DNA of 64,000 nucleotides from NCBI RefSeq assembly GCF_002206625.1, contig NZ_NGUP01000003.1, positions 518,968 through 582,967 on the forward strand. Direction: 5' to 3'. The translations under genes were made by a program, and so were the position numbers. The notes below the pieces were generated by a model. That model was not told the DNA's origin. It saw only the letters and a program-made list of their open reading frames with translations, and ran no database searches. Source of the stretch: Polynucleobacter campilacus (GTDB lineage: Bacteria > Pseudomonadota > Gammaproteobacteria > Burkholderiales > Burkholderiaceae). Below, piece by piece: positions 21,364 to 29,819 of this stretch (the first letter of the stretch is position 1; each line of letters begins with the position of its first letter).

Positions 21364-22107
21364 ATGGACATGGAAGATAAAGTACGTGTTTCGAAACTAT
21401 TGTCTGAGCTGGGGCTATGCTCACGTCGTGAAGCAGACTCCTATATTGAGCAAGGCCTAGTCACAGTAGATGGTGAAGTAGTTAATGAGCTTGGCGTGCG
21501 CGCCTATCGACATCAAAAAATTGAATTACAGTCTGGCGCCAAAGTACAACAAGCTTCTCGTATCACCGTCATTCTGAATAAACCTGTTGGCTACATCTCG
21601 CACTTCGATGATGAGCAAGAATACCAACCGGCTGCTTCTTTGATCACGCCCGATAACTACTTTGCTAGCCCGCTTGATAAAGGCCGAAATCCCCGATTCA
21701 ACACCAAAGGCTTGGCACCTGCAGGTAGGCTGGACATTGACTCTACCGGATTACTGGTGCTAACCCAAGATGGTCGGATCGCTAAGTTATTGATTGGTGA
21801 AAATAGTCCCATTGAAAAAGAATATTTAGTGCGCGTTGAAGGCGCGCTTTCTTTTGAAGACTTAGATCGCCTCAAGCATGGCCTATCTTTAGATGGGGTC
21901 ACGCTCAAGCCGGCGCAGGTGAGCTGGCAAAATGAAGATCAGCTCCGCTTTGTATTGCGCGAGGGGCGGAAACGTCAAATTCGTAGAATGTGTGAAATGG
22001 TTGGGCTCAAGGTCATTGGCCTTAAGCGTGTCAGAATAGGTCGGATTTCATTAGGCCCCCTGCCCCCAGGGCAATGGCGATTTGTAAGGCCAGAAGAGCA
22101 ATTCTAA
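21364..22107 (+). CDS. Ribosomal large-subunit pseudouridine synthase, RsuA/RluB/E/F family
   Basis: Converts a uridine of rRNA to pseudouridine. N-terminal S4 RNA-binding domain (VRVSKLLSELGLCSRREADSYIEQGLV), then the catalytic domain with PAGRLDIDSTGLLVLTQDG, the Asp after GRL being the nucleophile, and the C-terminal REGRKRQIRRMCEMVGLKV. The YQPAASLI segment resembles RluF-type enzymes, but paralogue identity is uncertain. 50 bp after the acyltransferase; followed by a separate promoter for prfC. Confidence 0.9.
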   Translation: MDMEDKVRVSKLLSELGLCSRREADSYIEQGLVTVDGEVVNELGVRAYRHQKIELQSGAKVQQASRITVILNKPVGYISHFDDEQEYQPAASLITPDNYFASPLDKGRNPRFNTKGLAPAGRLDIDSTGLLVLTQDGRIAKLLIGENSPIEKEYLVRVEGALSFEDLDRLKHGLSLDGVTLKPAQVSWQNEDQLRFVLREGRKRQIRRMCEMVGLKVIGLKRVRIGRISLGPLPPGQWRFVRPEEQF

Positions 22108-22122
22108 GTTAGTCCACGCGCT

Positions 22123-22128
22123 TATAAT
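22123..22128 (+). promoter_or_regulatory. Candidate -10 element of prfC
   Basis: A perfect TATAAT lies in the gap between the pseudouridine synthase and prfC. No clear -35 hexamer is seen at 17 bp. Initiation about 7 bases downstream would leave a short leader before the proposed prfC start at 22158. Confidence 0.5.
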
Positions 22129-22157
22129 TGCGTCCAAACTAGATTAATAAGCGCAGA

Positions 22158-23792
22158 ATTACCATCGACACCACCAGCTCCAGCACTCCAGCAGCAGAAG
22201 TATTAAGACGCCGCAGCTTTGCCATCATCTCTCACCCAGATGCTGGCAAAACAACGCTCACTGAAAAATTATTGCTTTACGCTGGTGCAATTCAAATTGC
22301 TGGAAGCGTTAAAGCCCGTAAAGCAAGTCGGCACGCAACCTCTGACTGGATGGAAATTGAGAAGCAGCGCGGTATCTCTGTCGCAAGCTCTGTGATGCAG
22401 ATGGAATACCGTGACTGCATCATCAATCTACTTGATACCCCAGGCCACCAAGATTTTTCTGAAGATACTTACCGCGTTTTAACAGCAGTAGATTCTGCCT
22501 TGATGGTGATTGATGCGGCCAATGGTGTCGAATCACAAACCTTGCGCCTACTTGAAGTCTGTCGTGCTCGCAACACGCCTATTGTCACCTTCATTAATAA
22601 GATGGATCGCGAAGTAAAGCCTCCCATGGAATTAATAGACGAAATTGAGACCGCCCTTGGTATCGAAGTTGTGCCCTTTACCTGGCCAGTAGGCATGGGC
22701 AAGTCTTTTGCAGGTGTAATTGATATCGCCAATATGCGTATGCGCATGTTCAAAGCAGGTGAAGATCGTATTACCGAAGACTCACATGCTGTAGTTGACG
22801 TAAATGATCCAGCACTTAAAGAGCGCCTAGGCTCTGATCTAGAAAGCGCCTTGGCAGAAGTAGCGCTAATTAAAGAGGCTATGCCTGCATTTGATCGAGA
22901 AGCTTTCTTGGCAGGCCGCCAGTCCCCTGTATTTTTTGGCTCAGCCATTAATAATTTTGGCGTACGAGAAATCTTAAATACACTAGTTGAACTTGCGCCA
23001 TCGCCGGGATCACGTAAAGCACTTCAACGAGAAGTCAGCCCCGCTGAAAATAAATTCTCTGCCGTAGTTTTTAAGATTCAAGCCAATATGGACCCCGCAC
23101 ATCGTGACCGCGTAGCATTTTTACGCATCTGTTCAGGGCATTTTCAGCGCGGCATGAAATTAAAGATTTGTCGCAATAACAAAGAAGTGCGCACCAATAA
23201 TGCATTATCTTTTCTTTCCCAAAGGCGCGATATTTTAGATGAGGCATTTCCGGGCGACATTATTGGCCTACCGAATCATGGCTTGCTACGCTTAGGTGAT
23301 ACGCTTACTGAAGGTGAGCAGCTGCAATTTACTGGTCTACCGTTTTTTGCCCCTGAAATTTTTCGCATGGTTGAATCCGCAGACCCCTTACGCTCTAAGC
23401 AACTTAGAACTGGCCTAATGCAACTTGGTGAAGAAGGCGCTATTCAGGTGTTCCGCCCTATGGCTGGCGGAATAATGCTATTGGGAGCTTTTGGTCAGCT
23501 CCAATTTGAGGTTGTCAGTCATCGCCTGCAAACAGAATATGGCGCTGAAGTGCGCCTGCTACCTGCGCGCTATAACTTAGCTCGCTGGGTGAGCTCAGAC
23601 GATCCTGTTGCTTTGAAAAAATTTACCCAAGAAAATATTCATCGCATGGCAGAGGACGTTGTTGGGGCATCAGTTTTTCTCGCCTCTCATAAGTCAGAGC
23701 TTGATGTGGCCCAACAACGTTGGGAATCTATTCAATTCCATGCCCTAAGAGAGCACGCCGGCCTCATTTATCAATCTGATTTAGCTGGTTAA
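22158..23792 (+). CDS. prfC: Peptide chain release factor 3, apparently with a non-canonical ATT start
   Basis: Translational GTPase that recycles RF1/RF2 from the ribosome. The P-loop region IISHPDAGKTTLTEK, EIEKQRGISVASSVMQ, LDTPGHQDFSEDTYR and FINKMDR are the G1-G4 motifs of RF3. The family needs an RRRSFAIISHP start block; that block is encoded in frame from 22206, but back to the in-frame TAG at 22140 there is no ATG, GTG or TTG. ATT at 22158 gives TIDTTSSSS before the block and a 544-residue protein, close to E. coli RF3; ATC 22164 and ATT 22143 are alternatives. The first TTG (22274 region) would destroy the P-loop. Confidence 0.88.
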   Translation: MTIDTTSSSTPAAEVLRRRSFAIISHPDAGKTTLTEKLLLYAGAIQIAGSVKARKASRHATSDWMEIEKQRGISVASSVMQMEYRDCIINLLDTPGHQDFSEDTYRVLTAVDSALMVIDAANGVESQTLRLLEVCRARNTPIVTFINKMDREVKPPMELIDEIETALGIEVVPFTWPVGMGKSFAGVIDIANMRMRMFKAGEDRITEDSHAVVDVNDPALKERLGSDLESALAEVALIKEAMPAFDREAFLAGRQSPVFFGSAINNFGVREILNTLVELAPSPGSRKALQREVSPAENKFSAVVFKIQANMDPAHRDRVAFLRICSGHFQRGMKLKICRNNKEVRTNNALSFLSQRRDILDEAFPGDIIGLPNHGLLRLGDTLTEGEQLQFTGLPFFAPEIFRMVESADPLRSKQLRTGLMQLGEEGAIQVFRPMAGGIMLLGAFGQLQFEVVSHRLQTEYGAEVRLLPARYNLARWVSSDDPVALKKFTQENIHRMAEDVVGASVFLASHKSELDVAQQRWESIQFHALREHAGLIYQSDLAG

Positions 23793-24038
23793 TTATTTGC
23801 TTTTGCTCTGCGGTAACTTACAGTCAAAAACTGCAACCAATTGTGTATCGCTATTTCTAAAAGACGCAATCTTGCCGTATTGCGCACAATAGTCGCTTGC
23901 CTTCTGAGTTAGCTGTCCAATAGACTCATCACTACTATTCAAAAAAGTAACATGATTTGCATCAGATGCATCTGTATAAACTGCTGCGCAAGCGCTCAAA
24001 AGAGCCAAACAAAATACTCCAGAAATATAGATCTTCAT
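23793..24038 (-). CDS. Small putative lipoprotein
   Basis: An 81-residue protein with a type II signal: KIYISGVFCLALLSACAAV, in which LLSAC is the lipobox and Cys becomes the lipidated N-terminus. The mature part is short, with two further Cys that could pair (SDYCAQYG and VFDCKLP). The ATG ending at 24038 is chosen over one three codons upstream because it has a GAGGA ribosome site at a proper distance. Its stop abuts that of prfC tail to tail. Function unknown. Confidence 0.8.
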   Translation of the reverse strand: MKIYISGVFCLALLSACAAVYTDASDANHVTFLNSSDESIGQLTQKASDYCAQYGKIASFRNSDTQLVAVFDCKLPQSKSK

Positions 24039-24063
24039 ACAAAGCATTCCTCATTATTCACTA

Positions 24064-24294
24064 CTAGCTGGACTTAATCTTCTTAACAATTTCTTCGGTT
24101 AGATTGCTAGCAAGCGGCCTATAAACCAAAATACAAACAATAGCGACAGGATAGGCTATCGACCAAACTTCTATCCATGCAAAAAAGAAGTTGACTGTAG
24201 ACCCATCACGTACGAAAGTGGTTACAAAAGTGATGCTTGAAGACATCAGAAAACCCATCACCAGAGAGAAGATGACATTTGGAAGATTAATCAT
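24064..24294 (-). CDS. DUF2798-like small membrane protein
   Basis: A 76-residue protein with two transmembrane segments (about residues 5-27 and 37-60) and a basic tail. The spacing of helices and the FFFAWIEVWSIAYPVAI stretch resemble the DUF2798 family of small two-helix inner-membrane proteins, whose function is unknown. It ends 25 bp before the lipoprotein gene and may share its transcript; the divergent partner at 24421 is a small basic protein. Confidence 0.72.
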   Translation of the reverse strand: MINLPNVIFSLVMGFLMSSSITFVTTFVRDGSTVNFFFAWIEVWSIAYPVAIVCILVYRPLASNLTEEIVKKIKSS

Positions 24295-24420
24295 GCCTAA
24301 TCATAGCGCCTGAACTTTTAAGCTGTTATTCTGAACTGTGATCACTATTGTGCGCCCTAGATAGGGGGATCTCTTGAGCATCCCTCTTGAATTCATCATT
24401 TCATCAATCTAGGAAAACTC

Positions 24421-24603
24421 ATGGCTGCAGGCCAAAACCAAAGAAATAGAAAAAACGACCCCATGCTCACCAAAACAGGCAAACCACGTCTTGGGCCATT
24501 AAATGCTACTCAGCTCAATAAACTGCTGGAGGCTAGCAACAAGCCAAAAGAGAAAAGCAAGATCTTGCGAGCAATTCAGAAACAAGCCGTTGTTGCTGCA
24601 TAA
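24421..24603 (+). CDS. Small basic hypothetical protein
   Basis: Sixty residues, rich in Lys, Gln and Asn, with a GKPRLGPLNATQLNKLLEAS core predicted as a helix and a short Val-Ala tail. It is preceded by AGGAAAA at a normal ribosome-site distance and followed within 6 bp by a strong terminator, so it is a convincing single-gene unit despite its size. No family recognised; its charge suggests nucleic-acid or ribosome contact, which is only a guess. Confidence 0.7.
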   Translation: MAAGQNQRNRKNDPMLTKTGKPRLGPLNATQLNKLLEASNKPKEKSKILRAIQKQAVVAA

Positions 24604-24608
24604 ATACC

Positions 24609-24635
24609 AAGCCCCGAAATATCGGGGCTTTTTTA
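24609..24635 (+). terminator. Intrinsic terminator
   Basis: AAGCCCCGA...TCGGGGCTT hairpin followed by a T-tract, directly behind the 60-residue protein gene. Confidence 0.9.
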
Positions 24636-24654
24636 ATTGGGGATCAAAAGGCAT

Positions 24655-25527
24655 TTAAGCCCTCTTGACCAACATCCTCTTTCCCAAGACAACAGTGTAG
24701 ACCACAAAGAAGGCGAAAACTAAATTCATGATTGTGAGCGAATCACCAAGCAAAATACTTGCTACTACAAGAGTGCAGAATGGTTGTGTTAACTGAACTT
24801 GACTCACCCGCGCAATACCACCAACAGCAAGCCCTTCGTACCAGAAGAAGAAGCCAATAAACATCGAAAACAGGCTTAAGTATAGAAAACAAGACCAGGC
24901 TGTAGGGCCCGCATAAATGTACTGTGTGTTAAATGTGACATAGCTCATCACGATATTGACCGGCAGCGAAATCACAAGCGCCCAAGAAATGACAGAGCGT
25001 GGATTCATCTTTCTAGATAGCTCTCCACCCTCTACATATCCGACGCAAGCACAAATACCCCCGACCACTAATAGTCCATCTATGTAGGTGAAGTCTCCGG
25101 AGCTTTTGAGTAAGGCATAAACTACCACCAACCCTGCTCCCAATAAAGAAACAAGCCAAAAACCGAGGGAAGGTCTTTCTTTAAAACGAATTACGCCAAT
25201 GACTGTTGAAGCCAAGGGCATCATGCCCAAAATAACCGCACCATGGGAAGAAGATCCTTCGACCATGGCGATGGTCGTAAAAATTGGGAAGCCGAAGATT
25301 ACCCCAAGAGCAATTACTACAAACTTAGCAAAATCAGCCTTAGATGGCATGATTTCCTTTTTATATAGCAGATAGGCCAAAGCAACCGAACCTGCAAGCG
25401 TAGCCCTCCCAAATGCAATGAAGTATGGGTCAAAGCTCAAAACTGCAATCTTGCTGACTGGCAAAGTCAAACTAAAAATCAGAATGCCAATAAAGCCAAT
25501 CAGCATCCCCTTGGTTTCTTTATTCAC
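24655..25527 (-). CDS. EamA/DMT-family membrane transporter
   Basis: About ten transmembrane helices in two EamA halves; typical family blocks are FAFGRATLAGSVALAYLL-like in the first half, VEGSSSHGAVILGMMPLASTVIG, and LTQPFCTLVVASILLGDSL in the second. The start is GTG at 25525-25527 (NKETKGMLIGFIGIL); an upstream in-frame ATG at 25575 would add 16 polar residues with no family match and reach close to the divergent phosphatase gene. Substrate cannot be told; members export amino acids or other metabolites. Confidence 0.85.
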   Translation of the reverse strand: MNKETKGMLIGFIGILIFSLTLPVSKIAVLSFDPYFIAFGRATLAGSVALAYLLYKKEIMPSKADFAKFVVIALGVIFGFPIFTTIAMVEGSSSHGAVILGMMPLASTVIGVIRFKERPSLGFWLVSLLGAGLVVVYALLKSSGDFTYIDGLLVVGGICACVGYVEGGELSRKMNPRSVISWALVISLPVNIVMSYVTFNTQYIYAGPTAWSCFLYLSLFSMFIGFFFWYEGLAVGGIARVSQVQLTQPFCTLVVASILLGDSLTIMNLVFAFFVVYTVVLGKRMLVKRA

Positions 25528-25601
25528 TATCGACCTTGATCTATAAAAGTCATTGTATTGGCAAAGCCATGGCACCGATCATTAGCCCTTATGATTACTA
25601 A

Positions 25602-26246
25602 ATGACTACAACTCGCTTTTGCTTAGTGCGCCACGGAGAAACAGATTGGAATGCTGAAAGCCGCCTACAAGGCTATACCGATATTCCTCTAAATGCCCGT
25701 GGGTTAGCTCAAGCAGCTCAGATGGCCAAAGCCCTTCAGAAAGCCCATTTTCAATTTGATGTTCTCTACACCAGTGATTTGCAAAGAGCAAAACAAACTG
25801 CGCAAGCGATTGAACGCTTATATGCTGTTTCTGCCACTAGCCACAGCTTACTGAGAGAGCGTCATCTTGGCGTCCTTCAAGGGCTTACTACTAGTGAGGC
25901 GCCGCTTCTAGAGCCAGAGCTCTGGCAAGCACACCTGAGCAGAGATATTCATCAAGAATTACGGGGTGGCGAAAGTATTTTGCAATTTGCAAATCGCATC
26001 AAAACTGCGCTTAAAGAAATTCAAGAAAAATATACCGGTAAAACGATTTTGATAGTGAGTCATGGAGGCGCCCTGGAGATGATGTATCGAATGGCGAGTA
26101 ATCAAGCGCTCGATGCGCAGAGAGTCATCACAGTCCCAAATGCATCGCTAAACTGGATTAGTTGCGATGGCCCCAACTGGAAAGTCGACAACTGGGCAGA
26201 TACAAGTCATCTAGATGGATTGGCTTTAGATAATTTAGATCTTTAG
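25602..26246 (+). CDS. Histidine phosphatase (phosphoglycerate mutase-like, GpmB type)
   Basis: A 214-residue cytoplasmic phosphatase of the histidine-phosphatase superfamily. LVRHGETDWNAESRLQGYTD carries the phospho-accepting His, RERHLGVLQGLT the acid/substrate block, and IVSHGGALEMMYR the second His. Close in pattern to GpmB/CobC proteins annotated as broad-specificity phosphatases or 2,3-bisphosphoglycerate-independent-like mutases; true substrate unknown. Divergent from the EamA transporter, 34 bp before the MipA gene. Confidence 0.88.
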   Translation: MTTTRFCLVRHGETDWNAESRLQGYTDIPLNARGLAQAAQMAKALQKAHFQFDVLYTSDLQRAKQTAQAIERLYAVSATSHSLLRERHLGVLQGLTTSEAPLLEPELWQAHLSRDIHQELRGGESILQFANRIKTALKEIQEKYTGKTILIVSHGGALEMMYRMASNQALDAQRVITVPNASLNWISCDGPNWKVDNWADTSHLDGLALDNLDL

Positions 26247-26280
26247 GCCTTATATGTAAGTTAATGGCATAAAATGAGGT

Positions 26281-27051
26281 ATGAAGCTCCTTCTAAAGGC
26301 GCTACCCCATCTCCTCATTGCACTCCTATTGACGCCTCTGCATGCAGTGGGTGATGTACCAAATAGTCTACCCGATCATATTGTTGGCGATATTGGCGTG
26401 GCGGCATACACCTCAAACCTGCATATTGGAGCCGAGGGCACTCAATCTCTTATTCTCCCCTACGCTTTTTTTGACTACCAGCGCTTTTTTGTGCGTATTG
26501 ATGAAGTTGGTATTAAAACTTTCAAAATGGGTTATGGCTACCTTGAGATCATTGGAAAAATTAATTTAGATTCTTATAAAGTAAAGTCGCCATTTAATGG
26601 TGCATCTATTAATCGTAGTGATCCCATACCTCTTGGCCTAGGCACTTTTCAAGAAACTCCGATTGGTGGATTTTTTGTAAACGCCTATCATGACTTCGGA
26701 AAATCTAAAGGAGCGCTTTATGAGCTCCTTTATTTTGCAGAACTAGAGACTTATCAGAAGATCGTTTTTTACCCTCAAGTAGGAGTAGAGCGGCAATCCA
26801 ATCAATACGCCAATTACTACTACGGCATTAACCCTGGAGAATCACAGCTCACGGGCTATAGTGCGTACTCAGTGCCAGCAACCAACAACCTACTGGCAGG
26901 CATTATGGTGGAGATTCCTGTGATCGATAGCTGGTATATCAATGTCTATGGCAAACGCAAGTGGATGGGCAATGGCATTAACAACAGCCCCGTGATGAAT
27001 CGCTCATTCCAAGACAATCTTTTTGTAGCGCTAGCCTATCGCTTTAAGTAA
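26281..27051 (+). CDS. MipA/OmpV family outer-membrane protein
   Basis: A 256-residue protein with a signal peptide (LLLKALPHLLIALLLTPLHA, cleavage near residue 22) and a beta-barrel pattern ending in a terminal aromatic (LALAYRFK). YYYGINPGES and PVIDSWYINVYG are MipA/OmpV-like blocks. In E. coli MipA scaffolds murein hydrolase/synthase complexes, but family members are often general outer-membrane proteins. It starts 34 bp after the phosphatase gene and ends at a hairpin at 27062. Confidence 0.85.
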   Translation: MKLLLKALPHLLIALLLTPLHAVGDVPNSLPDHIVGDIGVAAYTSNLHIGAEGTQSLILPYAFFDYQRFFVRIDEVGIKTFKMGYGYLEIIGKINLDSYKVKSPFNGASINRSDPIPLGLGTFQETPIGGFFVNAYHDFGKSKGALYELLYFAELETYQKIVFYPQVGVERQSNQYANYYYGINPGESQLTGYSAYSVPATNNLLAGIMVEIPVIDSWYINVYGKRKWMGNGINNSPVMNRSFQDNLFVALAYRFK

Positions 27052-27061
27052 GGCTTGCATC

Positions 27062-27088
27062 AATAAGCCACCAGCAGGGGGCTTATTT
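27062..27088. terminator. Hairpin terminator between converging genes
   Basis: AATAAGCC and GGCTTATT form an 8-bp stem; T-rich on both outer sides. It lies between the MipA-type gene and the small leftward gene that ends at 27097. Confidence 0.7.
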
Positions 27089-27096
27089 GCACCATA

Positions 27097-27288
27097 TCAC
27101 TTGGCTGGGTGTCCTTTATTCTGCTCTGAGGCGCAGAAATCAACAATCACGTCTGCAAAGTTTAAATAACGAGAATTACTCTTTCTAAATTCATCAATTT
27201 CTGCAGCAAGTGGAGACGCTCCGGCCTTCAATCCTACATCCTCATATCCAGGGTGATATGGCGCTTCTTCAACAAATTTGTTTGGCAT
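27097..27288 (-). CDS. Small hypothetical protein downstream of the glycine riboswitch
   Basis: Sixty-three residues, starting PNKFVEEAPYHPGYEDVG, then a mixed helix with one Cys; no membrane segment or signal peptide. GATGAGGTTAATGT gives a fair ribosome site before the ATG at 27288. It is the first convincing leftward gene after the tandem glycine riboswitch (27460-27650), but nothing in it suggests glycine metabolism. A 67-codon GTG reading frame (27234-27437) overlaps its start and contains a CRCG motif; that frame is treated as doubtful. Confidence 0.55.
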   Translation of the reverse strand: MPNKFVEEAPYHPGYEDVGLKAGASPLAAEIDEFRKSNSRYLNFADVIVDFCASEQNKGHPAK

Positions 27289-27459
27289 ACATTAACCTCA
27301 TCTAGTTTGCACTCAAAAGCGGTATCGCTATTAAGCAATATAAAAGGGGATCCGCATCGGCAGACCAAGAAATTTACTAATGAATTATTGACATAGGTTT
27401 TGCATAAAAGCTCTCCCAAAAACGGTCCACCGGTCACATAGCAGCGCTATGCGGATGGA

Positions 27460-27650
27460 TGCCGCTCCCCCTGTCCTTGATACCTGAGAGATTCACCCTA
27501 AGCCTAGCTTAGGGCTTGCTCCTTCGGCGCACCAAAATTGTTGACTCTCCAGACGGCTATTAAGCATAAGCAGTACCTTCCTGTGGGATACCTGAGCGTT
27601 CATGGGAGTTTGCGCCTTCGGTGGAGGGTTACCCCTCACTCTCCTGCTTA
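27460..27650 (-). promoter_or_regulatory. Tandem glycine riboswitch (two aptamers)
   Basis: Read on the minus strand, two copies of the glycine aptamer lie in series. The first (about 27648-27580) has CAGGAGAG, then CCGAAGGCGCAAACTCC and CTCAGGTA; the second (about 27553-27465) has TGGAGAG, CGCCGAAGGAGCAA, TCTCAGGTAT and GGACAGGGGGA. These are the conserved joining and core elements of the family. A short GC hairpin with a T-run (about 27418-27434) follows and may be the expression platform. Usually this RNA controls gcvTHP or a glycine/alanine transporter; neither is downstream here. Confidence 0.92.
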
Positions 27651-27705
27651 CAAAAATTATATCCTCACACTTTAGCTTGAGGTCTAATTATTTATGACAG
27701 TTGCT

Positions 27706-28446
27706 TTAAAAAGACATCGCCAAGATGGATGCCCCCGAGATCAGCATAACCAGCTCCATCAGCAATAAAAACTTCTTTTCTGGCAGGGCCAAAACAATTT
27801 TTTTAGAAAAAATTGAGCCGACTAAGACGCAGCTGCCAATCAATAGGCCCTGAATCATTGCCGTAGCATTTAAAAACCCCAACTGATGAAAAGTAATGCC
27901 CTTGGTAAATAGAATGGAGAGGGTACTGGCGGCCTCGGTACCTAGAAAGGCGCCCTTGCTTAAACCAAACGCCAAGAAGAATGGGGTATTAATAGCGCCC
28001 GTTGTCGCCACTATGCCAGTCAGATAACCAATGCCTGCGCCTACTAAACTCATTTGCCACAGCTTAAGGTAAAAATTCTGTTGGCGCATCCATCTGCGAA
28101 TTGGAATCAGCAGAATGAGAAAGAGGCCAAGGGTAATTTCAACAAGTCGATCATCCAGGCTAACTAAAGTGTTCACACCCAATATCACTGCAGGTATTGC
28201 AGTGATGCTATAAACAAAACATACTTTCCAGTTGATGACACTCCACCATAAAAAAATGCGTGAGAGATTTGCGACTGTAGCAACTATCGCAATGACTGGA
28301 ATTGCTTGAATGGGCCCATAAAAATAGACTAAGGCTGGCATGAGGATGATCGTAGTACCAAAACCTATCACCCCACCTAAAACTCCAGCCCCCAGACCTA
28401 GGAAGCCCAATACTAGGGCCTGAAGCAGTAGCTCTTGAACAGTCAT
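27706..28446 (-). CDS. TauE/SafE family sulfite/organosulfonate exporter
   Basis: A 246-residue membrane protein with about eight helices. GFLGLGAGVLGGVIGFG near residue 14 and its partner VGAGIGYLTGIVATTGAINTPFF in the second half are the paired conserved segments of the TauE/SafE family, which export sulfite, sulfoacetate or related anions. Substrate unknown. It ends 55 bp before the riboswitch on the same strand, so the riboswitch could be transcribed as a read-through extension or from its own promoter. Confidence 0.87.
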   Translation of the reverse strand: MTVQELLLQALVLGFLGLGAGVLGGVIGFGTTIILMPALVYFYGPIQAIPVIAIVATVANLSRIFLWWSVINWKVCFVYSITAIPAVILGVNTLVSLDDRLVEITLGLFLILLIPIRRWMRQQNFYLKLWQMSLVGAGIGYLTGIVATTGAINTPFFLAFGLSKGAFLGTEAASTLSILFTKGITFHQLGFLNATAMIQGLLIGSCVLVGSIFSKKIVLALPEKKFLLLMELVMLISGASILAMSF

Positions 28447-28506
28447 GTATCTATATGACTTGAGAAACTAAGAAAGCATCTCGCTAATCTCATTTTAAAA
28501 AACTCT

Positions 28507-29808
28507 TCAGTTTTTAGGACAAGCATTGGCTAGCGCTTTTCCAGCCATGCGATCTTTTACCCAAGGCAAATACAGGGGCGCGGCGGTACCTGGCGTAGAA
28601 AAGTGGGTTTGCTCTCCTGGTAATTGAACTCTGCTAATGTTGCCGCCCAACTTGCACATCTGCTTTTGATAGAGCTCGCCCATCACAGGAGGCACAACCG
28701 TATCTTTCGTACCCCAATAAATAACAACAGGGGCCACCGGCTTGACTGGATCAACGCTTCCCTTCAAAAATGCTTGCGCCCATGCCAGAGTATTTTGCGC
28801 CTTTGGCTTTAAAAGATTTTTATATCCAGCCCCATAGGCATAGTTCAAAGTATCGGCTGATGCATGGAGGCATTTATTAGAGTAAATTTTGTCGATCACT
28901 TTTGCGCCATCATCTGTTAACAAATCGGTTAACTTGAGATTAGGAAATGCGGCCTGAGTACCCCATAGAGTCATTGAAAAATGCGCAAAGTTAAATACAT
29001 TGTCAGAAAAGCTAGCACTTAACTCGCTGATCATTTTTTCTGATATTGCTTGATCAAGTTTGGCGCCAGGCATTGTTACCGCAACATCATAAGGGGCCAA
29101 GGCTACAAAACCTACTGGCTCGATATCATCAAATGCAGTCCCCTTTTTGGAAATGTAATCTGGCATGCTGGCAGCTGCAATCGCAGTTCCACCGCCCTGT
29201 GACCAGCCATAAATAATTGCCTTCTTACCGGCGCCGGTTTCTTGCATTGAACCAACTGCTCTAATAGAATCAATCGTATCTTTTGCTTGCGTATTAGCTA
29301 CTGCGTATTGATGCTTGCCACCACCACCTAGGCCCTGATAGTCAGTGCCAACCACTACATAACCCTCTTTAATAAAAGCCTCTAGGCTTGGAAGCCCGTA
29401 GTCTGACCACGAGTTTCCATCCAATAAGAAATATTGATTTAAAGAAACGGCGGGATTGGTCAGCTGAGATGGGCCACAGCTTTGCGCAGTTCCCGTGGTT
29501 CCATGTGCCCATGCCATGACGGGCCTACCTTCAGCAGGAGCTTTCGCAGTTGGAGCAACGACTAAAGCAGTGGCAATCGTTTTCCTGTCGCCCACATCTG
29601 AAGAAATATAAGCGATACGCCATGCCTGAGCACCGGGCACTGCGGTGGATATTTGCTCTTTTTTAATAACTTGCCCCAACTTACCATCTGGGCTCATTTT
29701 GCTTACAGCTTGGTAGAAAGGAGGGATGGAAGGTTCAGCGTAGACAATGCCAAAATTTAGACTAAGGAAAATAGACAAAACAGCGGCTTTGCATAAGACT
29801 TTTTTCAT
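28507..29808 (-). CDS. Secreted alpha/beta-hydrolase, secretory lipase-like
   Basis: A 433-residue exported hydrolase. Signal peptide at residues 1-25 (LSIFLSLNFGIVYA, cleavage before EPS). Catalytic triad candidates: Ser in IYGWSQGGGTA, Asp in YWGTKDTVVPP and His in GEQTHFSTPG, in the order of the LIP (secretory lipase, PF03583-like) family. GYVVVGTDYQGLGGGGKHQY is the oxyanion region. It acts in periplasm or outside; ester substrate unknown. A TPR-protein gene ends 11 bp upstream and a histidine-phosphatase gene lies further upstream on the same strand. Confidence 0.85.
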   Translation of the reverse strand: MKKVLCKAAVLSIFLSLNFGIVYAEPSIPPFYQAVSKMSPDGKLGQVIKKEQISTAVPGAQAWRIAYISSDVGDRKTIATALVVAPTAKAPAEGRPVMAWAHGTTGTAQSCGPSQLTNPAVSLNQYFLLDGNSWSDYGLPSLEAFIKEGYVVVGTDYQGLGGGGKHQYAVANTQAKDTIDSIRAVGSMQETGAGKKAIIYGWSQGGGTAIAAASMPDYISKKGTAFDDIEPVGFVALAPYDVAVTMPGAKLDQAISEKMISELSASFSDNVFNFAHFSMTLWGTQAAFPNLKLTDLLTDDGAKVIDKIYSNKCLHASADTLNYAYGAGYKNLLKPKAQNTLAWAQAFLKGSVDPVKPVAPVVIYWGTKDTVVPPVMGELYQKQMCKLGGNISRVQLPGEQTHFSTPGTAAPLYLPWVKDRMAGKALANACPKN

Positions 29809-29819
29809 TCTGAATACCT

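Noticed and set aside
22272..23792. prfC starting at TTG 22272
   Set aside because: This start lies after the P-loop (DAGKTT), which would make a GTPase without nucleotide binding; the conserved block upstream is in frame.
27234..27437. GTG-start frame of 67 codons with a CRCG motif after the glycine riboswitch
   Set aside because: Overlaps the better-supported 63-residue gene by 55 bp, has no ribosome site and no recognised family; could not be supported.
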